Shown here one piece after another: positions 47,860-59,712 of a stretch of 64,000 nucleotides of DNA. The notes beneath the pieces were generated by a model. It was not told the DNA's origin. It saw only the letters and a list, made by a program, of their open reading frames with translations, and made no database searches. The stretch spans positions 33,232,001 through 33,296,000 of the forward strand of contig NC_091047.1 in NCBI RefSeq assembly GCF_963966145.1. The letters are read 5' to 3'. The DNA is from Tenebrio molitor. Its lineage: Eukaryota > Arthropoda > Insecta > Coleoptera > Tenebrionidae. A program made the translations under genes and the position numbers. Each line of letters begins with the position of its first letter. Position 1 is the first letter of the stretch.

Positions 47860-48391
47860 GACCAGAGTAGGCTATTTAAATTTTTTTAAATGTTGGTATG
47901 TCAAAATGACAAAATCAAAATTGTTCGAACTGCCAGTGTCAAATTTGACATGTAAATGTTGTTACACAGTCTAAGACTGGTTTACAAATCTATGAGGGGC
48001 GTGATGACCAACTCAACAGATCGGGACCAATGGCTTAACGTGACTTCCGAATCACGAGATAGAATATAGCCTTTTTTTTCCGGCCTGCGTCGGAATCGAA
48101 ATCGAACCCGCGACCCTCGAGTCCCTGAGCCGAAACGGACTCCCTTAGGCTATATTCTGCCTAAGTATTAAGGTAAATTAGTTTTAAATTTGTGCAATAT
48201 TTACATTTATCACTAAATACACACATTGAGTCCTCGAAACTATGTAGTTAGTTGGAAAATGATAATGCTTGGCTACATGGTCATGAATTTTGACAAGAAA
48301 GTGTAACCTCAAATATTATACATGATGTATATTGTCATTCAGCCACAGTCTTACCATACAACTCGCCAAATTTCCATAGCCTACTCTGGTC
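47860..48391. mobile_element. TA-flanked TIR element with tRNA-like insert
   Basis: Ends GACCAGAGTAGGCTATTT and ATAGCCTACTCTGGTC form inverted repeats, with TA at 47858-47859 and 48392-48393. Internally it holds an inverted AGAATATAGCC / GGCTATATTCT pair (about 48060 and 48149) around a tRNA-like segment. No ORF. Confidence 0.8.
48060..48160 (-). repeat. tRNA-like / SINE-like segment
   Basis: On the minus strand GGGTTCGATTTCGATTCCG resembles a tRNA B box (GGTTCGANTCC) followed by a T-arm-like end. Upstream lies CTCAGGGACTCGAGGGTCGC, but no convincing A box or full cloverleaf was found. It is bounded by the AGAATATAGCC inverted pair. Best read as a tRNA-derived SINE fragment rather than a working tRNA. 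Confidence 0.35.
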
Positions 48392-48875
48392 TAAAACAAA
48401 AGTGAATGCACTGTAATTATATATTTTGTTTCAGCACTTCGAATTTTTCACTCTATTCGAATCTAAATTTTAGCAACGTGGCAGGTTTTGTATGGAAAGC
48501 AAGAAGTTTAATGGATAAATTTGACTAAAGTTACTTCATTAAACTCCTTTTTTTGCATACAGGGTAAGTCACGTTGCCAAAATTTATCTTTGAATGGAGT
48601 GAAAAATTCGTTCTGAAACACACATAATATTATTGGCAAAAAGGAAGGGAATATGGAATCACATAGTAGGCTTTGAAATTTTGCACCCACCACAAGCTGA
48701 TAGATGGCGTCAATCAGAAAAAAAACCCAAGGCCATCTGAATCAAAAAGCTACGCTTATAAGGCCGTTTCAATTTTCGATTTTTCCATATAAACTTTGTT
48801 TCTGTGACATTTCGGGCGGCAAAACCTTTTTGCGCTCCATCTACCGATTTCGAACGCAATTGATTGAGACTTTTT

Positions 48876-48945
48876 CACGGCCTCCTAGATTAATAAGAGA
48901 CTCGTCTCTTATAAGATAAGACTCTTATGAATCTAGGAGGCCGTG
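48876..48945. repeat. Foldback with 24-bp arms
   Basis: CACGGCCTCCTAGATT plus AATAAGAG on the left pairs with CTCTTAT plus GAATCTAGGAGGCCGTG on the right with one mismatch. The loop (CTCGTCTCTTATAAGATAAGA) contains a small TCTTATAAGA palindrome. Confidence 0.85.
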
Positions 48946-49700
48946 GACTTTTTCCACTTTTTCTTTGAGGTTAAGTGCTTAAAACGTCAATTAAAACATG
49001 AATGCAATAAAATATCCAAGATCCGAGCTTTTTTTGGACACATTCTGGGCTAGCAAAATACTAATAAATTAGAATTGCAAAAAACCATGAAATCATAACA
49101 CAAGGTAGGTTAGAACAATTTATAACTTTAACATTTTTCTGTAAAGGAGTTTGTTCTGGATTGCACATTTCCTCTTTAATAAATCTGTTTTTTCTTGACA
49201 AATATGTATTATCTAAAACTGGTTTCAGCGTTGCAGTTATTATCAGCTCGCAGATCTGATTTTTATGTACCAAACAAGATGAAAGTATTGGATTTTCTAG
49301 CAAATGAGGGCCCAGTATCTCAACCATTTGGTGGAATATACTGCGCAGAAATACTATTTACTTGAATTGATTTGGATGTCATTGGAACAGTTGGAATGAT
49401 GAAAGACTCTACAGGATTTTGGGGTACAGGAATTTCAAACGGAGTTTCAGTGGGAAAAGCCTAAAAAACAAAAACACTAATAAGATGATAATACCTTGTA
49501 ATTATAGAGACTTGTTGAAAATGCTGCTCACAAATTTCTGAGTAATCCGAAATTTTTGTAGTCTTTTATATTACAAATACAAATTAAAAGGTTGTGCTTA
49601 TCATTGTCTCCATAAATTTGTTACCGCAAACGTTTCAAAAGCTACGAACCATTTTTGTCTTTGTTTCATATTGCTGCGAATTTCAAATAAACGAACATCT
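48946..49700. other. No gene seen
   Basis: AT-rich; short frames only (for example an 88-codon frame on the minus strand at 49061-49327) with no recognisable domain or repeat ends. Ends with ATCT, the target duplication of element F. Confidence 0.45.
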
Positions 49701-51586
49701 TGTAATGATTTGAATACATTACTTTTTCCGCCAAATATTTGAACCTGCGCAAAACGGTAACAAATGTGGTCGTGATCGTCATCGAATCGGAGGAGCCCTA
49801 CGTTGTGATTTTCTTTTGGCGGAAAAAGGTTCGAAATGCAAACGGTGAGGGTTCCAGTTGGAAGAGTGCCGCAAATAAAACACACATGTGAGGGACGCAA
49901 AATACCTTTTATTAAAAATGCCTGTAATAACTTTGATGAAAAGAAATTGAAACGAATACGAAGGACAGAAATTAAGTTTAACGAAGTACAAGAAATTAAC
50001 TAGTTGAGTACATCACAAAGATAAACGACAAGATGAATGCAACAATATTTAAAATAACAGAAAACGGGCACATGACAGACAAAATGACAGTTAAAGCTTG
50101 CAAAACAAGTAAACAAATTATGGTGCAGTTATTACAGACAGGGACGGATGAAAAACCCTCTTCAAAAACCGTATCCCAGGTATTACTCATATTTTACAAT
50201 TCGATTAATGACAAACAATGTTTAATTTGGAACTACGCGGTCAAGGTACGCCAACTGGAGCTTAGAGCTGGAGGTAACAAACTTTCGGCCGCGAGGGGAC
50301 TCAGAAGAATAATCTGAATCATCTTGAGAGCAAGCGACGTTTATAGATATTCGGGGTATTAATGAACGTCAGACTATTTCGCCGACCAAGTAAGAGTGAC
50401 AGAGCGTCTCGGGGTTGTACGATTAGCATCACTAAACAGCATCAGCGAATATTTAGCTCCATCGTCCCCAACCAACCGTTTCCCGACAAGCCCCCGAAAT
50501 CTCTATAACCTCGACGGAAGCTTCACGAAAACATCCCGCCGCCGCATATGCGAAGATCTAGGTCCGCCTCCGCTAACGGCTTTAAATAACCGTAGCTTCC
50601 ACAGAAATTTACTAAACAAACCCCACGACTTCCTGATTGTCACTTAGCTCCCATAGGGGCGCACTTACAACATTTTACTTTAACCTTTCCGAAATCTAGC
50701 AACAACACAAAGAAAAAAACCGAGTTTAATTCAATCGAACAAGCGTAACATTTAAACGATGAGAAAATTCAGCAAAACAAAGCGCAACATTAAACAATGA
50801 TAAATAAACAAAACAAAACGCAACATTAAACCATGCGCAAATAAAAGGGGACAAAACGCGAAGTAAAATAACGATAAAATAAAAAAACGCTTTAACTGGC
50901 ACAAATATCGGTAAGCAGCATAAATAACGAATACAATAATCGTTGGTAATGTTAAACAAAAAGAAAATGGCGGGTCGAGTGCCGTTAGAAAATGCTAGTA
51001 AAAAAACAAAATGGACGCTCGCGGTTCGGACGACGGCTCCTAATTTCCGAAATTACAAGATTACCAAAAAAATGAACCTCCCGGGAGAAACTTAGGGATA
51101 ACGCTTAAAATTAACAAATGGGCGCTTCTTAAAGAAACAGCATGCAACAAAATGAAATCTACAACATACCCTTACCACGTGGTCCTGGCCCCAAAAACAA
51201 AACACAAAAAAAAAGGCAACGAAAGTGGGATAAATTAACCAGGTGAATTAAAAACGTTGAATTCCTCACGGGGACACAAAATATCTACTCGGAATGGTAG
51301 TGGAATTGTTCAGGTTTAACTTACAAATTTGAGAAACTTGGATCGCTCTTCGCAAGGTGTGTCCGTTTCGAAAAACTAAACAAAAGTGACCTACCCCCTT
51401 CAACCGCCTGCGCGAGCCCGTTTCATCCCCGCTATATTTCCGCTTTTCAACAGCGTCGCCAACTCGCCAAGATTACCAACCCCATCCCTTAGTTCCTAGT
51501 CTAGCCGCTAGTACCTTCCCATTTGGCGCGCTCTCGTGGCGGTACCGGGAATTTTAAAATTTTAAATTTTAAACTGGGTCACTACA
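49701..51586 (+). mobile_element. Long solo-LTR-like element F, copy 1
   Basis: Starts TGTAATGATTTG at 49701, ends GGGTCACTACA at 51586 and is flanked by ATCT (49697-49700, 51587-51590). CTACGTTGTG lies at 49798-49807 (97 bp from the start), and GCAAATAAAAC, a possible polyadenylation signal, at about 49872. The first 700 bp match 63293-64000. Frames such as 50033-50317 (+) are lysine-rich with no known domain. No reverse transcriptase or integrase. Confidence 0.75.
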
Positions 51587-51635
51587 ATCTTTTGCCCCAC
51601 AAATGAAACACGCTTTTACCATTTCATGTAAAATA

Positions 51636-51866
51636 CGGGGTGATCAAGAAAGACTGTTTAAGTTGGTAACACTGAATTGTATTTTAAATCGTATAACAGG
51701 AGTAACTTTCGGTTGTTGATGGCTTGTCGTTGTTAATGCTATACCTACATCAGATATTTGTCAAATAAACCAACAAAACATATCCGGTTGCAGTGTTATA
51801 AATAACCGAATTAAAAAATTTTCTTAATTGTACTGCCAACTTAAACAGTCCTTCTTGATCACCCAG
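51636..51866. mobile_element. MITE G copy 3
   Basis: Same inverted ends as 46070-46299 but in the opposite orientation, with TA at 51634-51635 and 51867-51868. Lies 50 bp right of element F. Confidence 0.9.
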
Positions 51867-51939
51867 TAGAAGGGCAATATTTTAAATTGCCGCCAATATT
51901 GTAGCTTTGATTCGTTGATCGGCCACCGAGGGCGCGCAA

Positions 51940-53400
51940 TGAAACGGCCTTATAAGCGTAGCTTTTTGATTCAGATGGCCTTGAAAAAACCATGGCGAAC
52001 TTCATCTAGCTTCCGCTGCGCTCCAGACGGCCGTCCCATTATGCCAATTTTCATTGTTGAAATCGTGGAGGGAGAAAAGACTGGAGATGGCACTAATTCA
52101 AATAAGTGTACCGGCCCACGAAAACTACAGAGTCATAAAAGGTTTCTGAATATAGACGCTAGGCCAATGGCTTCCTTCGCCTTCCTTCCAGGCGCATTGT
52201 GCTTCTTTATCTAGCACATTGTGGACTGGGTCATAAAAGGTTGTTGCACGTGCTTTTAGAGGGTTCGGATTTTTAACATGGGAAGCATAGGAAATGCCAT
52301 CTCCAGTCTTTTCTCCCTCCACGGTTGAAATTGATTCTACTAACCTCAAAAAATCGTTTGGTAACTAGCCCCAACTAGCGGAGAAAAATGTTAATAACAA
52401 TGATTGACGTTTCCTTCAAAAGTGTCATGAAGTTTCAAAAAGATATGAAAATCAAACGAAAATATGTAATAGTCTTGTAAAACTGGAAAATATATAACTA
52501 TATTTAATACATTATTTACATAAAACAATGGAAAAGGAACAAAACTCGAAAGTAACGTAATTTTAAACAGCATAAAGGAGTGATAACTAAAGAACATACC
52601 TAAATGGGTGGATAGGTAGGTAGGTATGTAGGTACCTCTTTGGTAGATACGTAGTGTTATAATTTTAAAACCTTTCCACTTATGGGTTTATTAGCAATTG
52701 ATTTTCTTTTTATGGAATCAGTTTTTTGTGAACAACTATTATTTAAAAGTGGTTTCATCAATTATTCTATAATAACTACAAATTTTGTCTTTATGTGTGT
52801 TACAGATAAAGAGGGAATTACGAATTAAATGTGGAAGTAAAATTGTTACGAGTTGTTTGCAAATATTTTCTTGGGCCAAATATGATAAAATTTCTGTGGT
52901 GGCAATATCTGCCAATTCTTTAAAAAAAACTTACAAACTGATAATTTGGATAAGTCAAACCGCCACGATTTTGAAGATTAATTGAACGTAAAAGAGGACC
53001 AGGGGTTGAAAAAGGAGAGAGACAACTGTCGCAGTGAAATATTTCATTTCATTTTTTTACAATATACCCTGCTATGAAAGCAACAGAAGCTGCATATTTG
53101 GTGTTACTGCGATTAAAAATAATAATTGGTTTACTTAAATTTCGAATTTTCTTTAACAGCCGAAAGGGTAGTATCAAGTCCGGTTCACATTTTTCCGCCA
53201 AACTGACAAAAAAACACGGTTTCCCCATCAACCCATAAAGATTTATGTTAAAAATGTTGCAACAGATGGGGCTAGTTACCAAACGATTTTTTTAGGTTAG
53301 CTGAATCAACTTTAGACCCTTATTGGGACGGCCGTATGGAGCGCAGCGGAAGCTAGATGAAGTTGGCCATGAAAAAACTATGGAGTTTGCATTCTAGATT
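51940..53400. mobile_element. Foldback element with nested inverted repeats
   Basis: Left arm 51975-52040 (GCGAACTTCATCTAGCTTCC, GCTGCGCTCCAGACGGCCGT) is complementary to a right arm at 53325-53385. Inside the left part, TGGAGGGAGAAAAGACTGGA (about 52066) is mirrored at about 52304-52323, so a smaller inverted repeat is nested within. 51940-51980 also resembles 48725-48770 in reverse (AGCTACGCTTATAAGGCCGTTTC). Inner DNA (52330-53320) shows no coding sequence I recognise. The limits are approximate. Confidence 0.5.
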
Positions 53401-53581
53401 ATACTTATTTTTTCTATGAAATTTACCATAGACAACACAGTAAACCTATAGAACGCAAACTCCCATAGTTTTTTGTGTCCCGACGCCATCTACTGGCTTG
53501 TGGTAGGTGCAAAATAAGACACAGCCAGCTGGATATCCTGGCTTTTTTTATTTATTTTAATTTTCATATATAATATACCAA

Positions 53582-53739
53582 GGGACAGATATATTGCCGG
53601 AAATTTTTTCGAGCAGTCCTGACAGACGAGTGTCTGTCGCAAGAAAATTACACGAGGGCTTCAGCCCGAGGGTAATTTTGAGCGACAAACACGAGTGTTG
53701 GACTGCAAGAAAAAATTTCTGGCGATATGTATCTGTCCC
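53582..53739. repeat. Three-tier foldback H, copy 1
   Basis: Outer arms GGGACAGATATATTGCCGG ... TATGTATCTGTCCC; a second tier GCAGTCCTGACAGACGAGTG / CGAGTGTTGGACTGC; an inner stem AAAATTACACGAGGGCT, TC, AGCCCGAGGGTAATTTT. Present again in inverted orientation at 53926-54082. Confidence 0.85.
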
Positions 53740-53754
53740 GAGGTATATTCGGAA

Positions 53755-53910
53755 GAGAATCGCCCTCAAATGTCACATGATTTATATTGACAAATCACAA
53801 CTCCGAATTGTTTGAATAGCAACCAATCACAATTTAATTAAGCGGAAATTTTCCCTAGGGAAAATTTCCGATATAATTGCCCTAGGGAAAAATTTTTTCG
53901 GGCGATTCTC
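53755..53910. mobile_element. Short TIR element S, copy 1
   Basis: Ends GAGAATCGCCC and GGGCGATTCTC are perfect inverted repeats. Inside is a palindrome, CGGAAATTTTCCC/TAGGGAAAATTTCCG, and CCCTAGGG again near the right end. Repeated in the same orientation at 54099-54254. Confidence 0.8.
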
Positions 53911-53925
53911 TTCCGAATATACCTC

Positions 53926-54082
53926 GGGACAGATATATATCGCCGGAAATTTTTTCTTGCAGTCCAACACTCGTGTTTGTCGCTCAAAATTACCCTCGGG
54001 CTGAAGCCCTCGTGTAATTTTCTTGCGCAAACACTCGTCTGTCAGGACTGCTCGAAAAAATTTCCGGCAATATATCTGTCCC
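53926..54082. repeat. Three-tier foldback H, copy 2 (inverted)
   Basis: Nearly the reverse complement of 53582-53739 (starts GGGACAGATATATATCGCC, ends TATATCTGTCCC), including the inner CCCTCGGGCTGAAGCCCTCG stem. It lies between the two direct copies of element S. Confidence 0.85.
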
Positions 54083-54098
54083 TTGGTATATTATATAT

Positions 54099-54254
54099 GA
54101 GAATCGCCCGCAAATGTCACATGATTTATATTGACAAATCACAACTCCGAATTATTTGAATAGCAACCAATCACAATTTAATTAAGCGGAAATTTTCCCT
54201 AGGGAAAATTTCCGATATAATTGCCCTAGGGAAAAATTTTTTCGGGCGATTCTC
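54099..54254. mobile_element. Short TIR element S, copy 2
   Basis: Same ends, length and orientation as 53755-53910, with only a few base differences (for example CGCCCG against CGCCCT after the left end). Confidence 0.8.
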
Positions 54255-55035
54255 AAAATAATTTATTTATGAAATTAAAAGACTACATTTATTTTGAAGT
54301 TTCTATTTTCAATTTTTTTCGATACATTTCCATTGCATTTTTATAAATTTTGATTTGGTGTTTTTTTTCCTCAATTGCGACAAACAGAGATTTATGGCTT
54401 CCTCACCTTCAAAATTTTGCTCTTTATTTTGACATCGAATTTTGCATGTAACGTTTTCGGTACATTGCAGCCCGTAGTTGCAGCCAGAATTTTGGATTAA
54501 CATTCTGGCTTTTTATAATTTAGATTATGCTCAGCTTTTCTTATTTTCTTTTTGAAACTTTCACAAGAATTTATATCTTCATTACTACATAAAACAGGAT
54601 TTACTTATAGCGTCTTCAGTAGAAATATCGTAGATCAGTAGATCGGATGAAAATTCTATACAAAATAGTTTTCAGTTAAAATATAATTATTAGTCTGGAC
54701 TGGAAAAGGAGGGAAGTTGTATTGAGTCGAGGGTACGGCCACATTCAGCAATCTATTGTTCGTGCCGAAGTATTTGCTGGTAAAATGAAGTCCACACACA
54801 GTGTAGCTGTTATACCTATTATACACTTTAATAGGTTACAAAGTTGATAACTGCTTGTTACCTGTGTTTTTAATCCGTTCCATAAAATGCCCAGGATATT
54901 TATTTGGATTTCCACATGGTTTAAATACCTTTGCACTCTGCAAATTCTCGTAACAGTAGATTTATTATTATGACTTAATATGTCAAAATATATATATTTT
55001 TTTAATTTTGGCATAAGTTTCCGGGATTTTTATTT
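54255..55035. other. No supported gene
   Basis: AT-rich. A 64-codon minus-strand frame (54309-54503) is cysteine- and lysine-containing but unidentified. No terminal repeats were noticed. Confidence 0.4.
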
Positions 55036-55039
55036 TTAT

Positions 55040-55200
55040 AAAACGGCAGCGTCCCCAGTAGTTAAGAGGGGCCGATCCTGGCTCACAAGAGCGCTCGAAA
55101 ATGTGAAATGTGTGTAGACCTGTAAAAGTGGTGGCCGATCCTGGCCACAGATTACTCATATAAGCAGATAGTGCACTTGACCAGCAATGCATTGATTGTA
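55040..55200. repeat. Dispersed repeat P with empty insertion site
   Basis: Shares GCGCTCGAAAATGTGAAATG, TGTGTAGACCTG and AAAAGTGGTGGCCG with 56130-56170 plus 57008-57030. In this copy the phrase runs uninterrupted through TA at 55122-55123, the site occupied by the 835-bp element in the other copy. Confidence 0.75.
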
Positions 55201-55327
55201 GCGGTCCAAGATTCTTGCCGCAGTAGCTTTCGTTTGGTTCGCGCGAATTTAAAATGTGAACCGATCGACGCGGAATTCTAAAATTGTAAATAAAGCAAAT
55301 AAAACCAATATATGAGTTCTAATCAAT

Positions 55328-55580
55328 TCTTTTAATGTTATGTCCATAAAAATGATACAGAAAATAAAACCAGAATAAAATATTAACGTAATATATCTTT
55401 CAGAAAGAAAAAAAAAAAAAAATAAAAAAAAAGGAATACAATTCAGACATAACATTAAAATTAAATTTATAATTTTAATGTTATGTCCATAAAAATGATA
55501 CAGAAAATAAAACCAGAATAAAATATTAACGTAATATATCTTTCAGAAAGAAAAAATAATAAAAAAAAGGAATACAATTC
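55328..55580. repeat. 142-bp tandem duplication
   Basis: TTTAATGTTATGTCCATAAA and AGAAAATAAAACCAGAATAA, ending in the TTTCAGAAAG plus A-run, occur at 55331 and again at 55473. Differences are mainly in A-run length. 55581-56120 beyond it shows nothing further except parts of repeat P. Confidence 0.85.
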
Positions 55581-56170
55581 AAACAAATCAATTATTCTAA
55601 ATAAAACAGTCAAAATGGAAACGGGCTAACCCATACAGACTTAATTGTGGCATGAAATAAGTTTAAATTTTGTTGTAGTGAATTTAAACCACAGTTTTAT
55701 TTATACCAATTAATTGTAAGTTATTATTAGGCTTTGGTTCTAAAGATATTATGTTATAGTCAATTATAACTATTATATTAAGTATATATTTCTATATTTT
55801 CTGGGGTAGGCCGTTTTATCTTTTACACTACCTCAAATAAATGCTTCACAAAGTCACAAATGCGATACAGTCAATAACTTTCTGTTTTTAAGTGTTGGGC
55901 AATTTATGTTGCGGTTGTAATATTTTAATGCATAATAAATTCTCATGTGGACATGCAGTTTTAGAGAATAATCTAAGGGAAAATTCTTCTTTATCGTATT
56001 TATTAACAAAACCAACTAAACAGGTTTTTAAATTCGTGCGAACCAAAACAGAGACTAGCGCACTGAAACTGGAAACAATTCGAGGTCCGAGTGCACTATC
56101 TGTTTATATGAGTAATCTGTGTCCTGGCTCAGTAAAGCGCTCGAAAATGTGAAATGTGTGTAGACCTGTA

Positions 56171-57005
56171 CTGCTCGTCAAATGTTAAATGGCCGCTGAG
56201 ATTCGGATGCGCAATGGTAACGGTAGGAGTGGGGACGTCACTTTTTCGAGCGTCGTAGCAGTGGACAAACTGGTACACTCCAAACCATGGCTTTTAAAAG
56301 CACAGTGAAACATGTTTTAAATTTAAACTATTAGTATGACATTATGAATTAGGTATATGGAATAATGTTTTTGATTTCGTAATACATAACAGTTTATTAA
56401 AATAATGAATAATTCTTTGTGCCTCATCTTACCGTGTTCGAATTCTGGGAAATTGTTTACGGCATAATGCAAAAGTGGCTGAAGCGCTGCGAATAACGAA
56501 CATCTGTTTGTACCTAATTGTCATTTAAGCGGACGGTCCAATCGACTCGACCACCGACAAAATAGCAAGGACAGGTAGTACTTCAATAAAATTTACAGTG
56601 CTTTATGATTTTGAAATTTAAGGAGACGTAATTATCAAAATGTACAACGTGTGTTAACAATAAGAGCAACTTTATGGGTGTCATTTTCTAAAAAGGAGAA
56701 ATGTAAAAATTACAACGCCGTCGGAAATTTAGTGGGAAAGGTACCTATTTATTATTATTTAGGTAATAAAAATTGCAGATCACAAATGCGTTGAAGACTC
56801 GCAATACGTCCGTACAGAGTACAGCTACAGGATTAAAATCTTGTCGACAACTCGGAGTTAGAACAAGTCGATTTCTGTATCTGAGTGTACTTTTCAGAAT
56901 TATACCCTACTTTATCGCTTCACCTTGTCGCATCTCGGTTCCACATCTTGCATCGCACTCCCTCTTCTGCGCATCCTTAGCGGCCATCTAAGATTTGACG
57001 AGCAG
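56171..57005. mobile_element. Non-autonomous TA-flanked TIR element, 835 bp
   Basis: Ends CTGCTCGTCAAATGTTAAAT plus GGCCGC and GCGGCCATCTAAGATTTGAC plus GAGCAG are inverted repeats; TA at 56169-56170 and 57006-57007. The empty site in repeat P (55122) confirms the boundaries. The short frame at 56773-56991 has no domain. Confidence 0.88.
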
Positions 57006-57281
57006 TAAAAGTGGTGGCCGTTCCTAGCTCATTCGATTGTGTCAGTGTTTGGATTGTGTTTTGACCTGAAAAATTGTTGTCCGTTTTTGGCTCACTTCCG
57101 GCGAGCCTGTAAAATGAAGTGTCGTTCGCGGCGCACGATGTTTGATTTCATGTTGTAAAATGTAAAGTCGAAGCGGGGTGAAATGTAAGGATTTGGTGTG
57201 GGATAAAAATAAAGCAGAATTTGTATGCGAAATATTATGTATTATAGAATGTGTGTGTGTGTACAGTTTATTGTAGTAATA

Positions 57282-58732
57282 CAGAGTGATCAACAAGAAA
57301 CCAAATCAAGAGTGCTACCTCATCTTTTATTTTATCGAAACGTACGTCGTATACTAATCAGACACTTTTATATAATTGTGTGCACTCGTTTTGTTGGTTG
57401 CCTACCTCTCAAAAATCTATTATTAATTGCCTTTATAAATTGTTTGTAATTCATGAATAATGGATTTAAAAGGAAGTTATTATTAATTATTATTTATTAC
57501 TGATTAAGGAAAAAACACACAGTTACATAAAATTCCTTCATAAGGCACGTAATCTTTGGTTACAAAATTTTAAAAGTAATTATTTTTCAGAATTCTTTGT
57601 TTTGTTGTTTTCTGTAAGAAAAGTGCTAAAGTTATTATTCTCACATTTTTGGTTAATTGAGAACTTACTCGTATCTTTTCTAGCAGTTTAACTAAAACAT
57701 TTAAATTATTCCAAGGTCAAAAAATAAGTTTTCACAAAAACTGCTCCAAATGTTCTCCATTGTGGTCCAGAAAGAGTCAAACTCGCCTCTCACATTTTCC
57801 AAAAACACTTATGAAGCTGTCAGGTGAAATGGACTGCCAAAATTCATTTATGGTGAAAATTTCTTTAAGGTAATGTGTGGGTTTTATTTCTTGCAACACA
57901 CAAGGGAAACAAATTAATAGCCTCCTTCAAAATTTTTGCAATAAGTGCCATAACTCAATTTAATTTGCAGTCTTAAACGCCTTATGGAAGTTGAGGGATG
58001 TTCCTTGATAATTTGTCGAACATTTTGCACCATTTCTAAAATTTGAACTAAGGACTGACCTGACTTCTTCTTAATGATGGATTATGATTCACTAAAATTA
58101 GGCATTATAATTTTAAGACATTGATAAACTTGTTAATAACCAATACCATCAGGTTCAGACATTTGGCTTGAAATTCTTCAGTGTAAGGGGGTACAAAGTA
58201 AGGCCAGTCTTCACTTTCTTGTTTCACCCTCTTTCGAAAATAATCTAATAAAAATGCCTTCTCTTTAATGGTAAAACCCATTTTACAACTTATTCTGGGA
58301 TAATTATTGCTTACAATTCCAATAAACGTCTGTAAATATTGCCGAAATCGAAGATTTGTTTTTTAGGTTAAATCACTTAAATTGTCAACAACAACAACCT
58401 TGAATTTTGAAATGTGACATTTAAACGAAACATCTCCGTACCAGTGGCGTCGCGTTTGGCAATAAAGCTGATAATTTACTTACTCTTACAAATGTAAAAT
58501 GTTGCTCTTATTTATCTTATAAATTGTTTCCCTTATCTTATAATAATAATAAAATGCACAATTATAATTCCAACGTCTAAAATTCATGAGGTATGATTTA
58601 TTATAAACTAGCGTTTGAGACCACAAATTGTCTACGGCCATGCTTTGAACGCTTATTTGCGTATGATTCTGCTACGACGTGACCGATAATTTGCAACGCT
58701 TGCTCTGATTTGGATTCTTGTTGATCACTCTG
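57282..58732 (-). mobile_element. TA-flanked TIR transposon with decayed transposase-like ORF
   Basis: Ends CAGAGTGATCAACAAGAA and TTCTTGTTGATCACTCTG are perfect inverted repeats; TA at 57280-57281 and 58733-58734. The 1451-bp interior has minus-strand coding-like pieces broken by several stops: MGFTIKEKAFLLDYFRKRV near 58280 downward, and FLDHNGEHLEQF near 57750. Their position and style (a short N-terminal helical domain and a C-terminal NGEHLE segment) recall Tc1/mariner-related transposases, but catalytic motifs were not located. It lies just past the stop of the Polinton integrase. Confidence 0.65.
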
Positions 58733-58765
58733 TATATGGTGTGAATAGTAGATATTGTAGTAGTT

Positions 58766-59703
58766 CTATGTGATATTGTTTTCATCGATCCAGGTGTTGT
58801 CACTTTCATCGAATCATAGAGCTTCTTTCCTTTCTTCTTCAAAACTTTTTCGACTAAATAGACGTCAGGATGCTTCACTTTTTGCAACTCCATTTCATAG
58901 AATCCACCTAAAATATCTTTTCCGTTCATATCCTTTAGCAGATAAGTAGTTGGGTTGGTTAATTTAACTTTCCTTATGAGAAAAATTTCATTTGACTAGT
59001 TCGGAGTTTATCCCTTGTCGAATACTTCCCTATGTTTGCTGATTCGAACATGATCTCCAACTGCATATTTGTTATTTTTAGTAGCAATTTTTACATGTGT
59101 TTAAATCGACTTTAAAATTAATTTTTCATTTCTCTTATTTATCATTGATGGTTTGGTTTTGATTGTTCTGTGATAACTGTTGTTATATTGTTTTGTAATG
59201 TCAGGTAGTAATTTTAACCATTTATAATTACCCTGCAAACTGAATTGTTTCCACATTAAGTTTTTTAGGGTGCGGTTAACGCGTTCAACAATGGATGCTT
59301 TTTTTGTACTGAATGTACTGTAATGATTCATTTTATATTTCTTCATCAATGCTTTAAACATACTGTTATAAAATTCGGATCCTTTATCAGTTTGCAAATT
59401 TTTTGGTAAGTGTATAATTTGCGATAGAACTTTTTCCATTGCTTCTGTTACATGTTTTGAATCTTTTGCTTTGACAGGAACAGTCCATGTATACTTTGAA
59501 AAGCAGTCAATTACTACAAGTACGAGTATATATTTAAATTGTTTATTTTGCTTGGCATACGGAATCATTTCAACAAGATCAGCTTGCAGTGTTTCATTAA
59601 TACCTTTTATAATAACACGACGTCTTTTAAAATTGATTCTTGCAGGCTTATGTAATTCTATAACTAAATCTTTTTTAATCGAAGTTTGCTTTGGTGGAAC
59701 CAT
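58766..59703 (-). pseudogene. Polinton integrase with C-terminal chromodomain (broken)
   Basis: Retroviral-type DDE integrase as carried by Polintons, which joins element ends to target DNA. Visible catalytic positions: D in LQADLVEM, D in LQTDKGSEF and E in KASIVERVNRTLKNL, followed by SYHRTIKTKPSM. Past TAA (59101-59103) the same frame continues with HVKIATKNNKYAVGDHVRIS and, after two more stops, a chromodomain-like tail (HPDVYLVEKVLKKKGKKLY). A small deletion there shifts into a frame ending with TAG at 58766-58768. The damage is three nonsense changes plus one small deletion. The start at 59703 is the first ATG. The gene follows the 59713-60853 ORF on the same strand with 9 bp between them. 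Confidence 0.85.
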
Positions 59704-59712
59704 TCCGATGTC

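Noticed and set aside
48060..48160. Functional tRNA gene
   Set aside because: Only a B-box-like motif is convincing; no full cloverleaf or A box was found, and it sits inside a MITE.
50033..50647. Short plus-strand ORFs in element F
   Set aside because: No domain, AT-rich composition, and they lie in a probable LTR; coding is unsupported.
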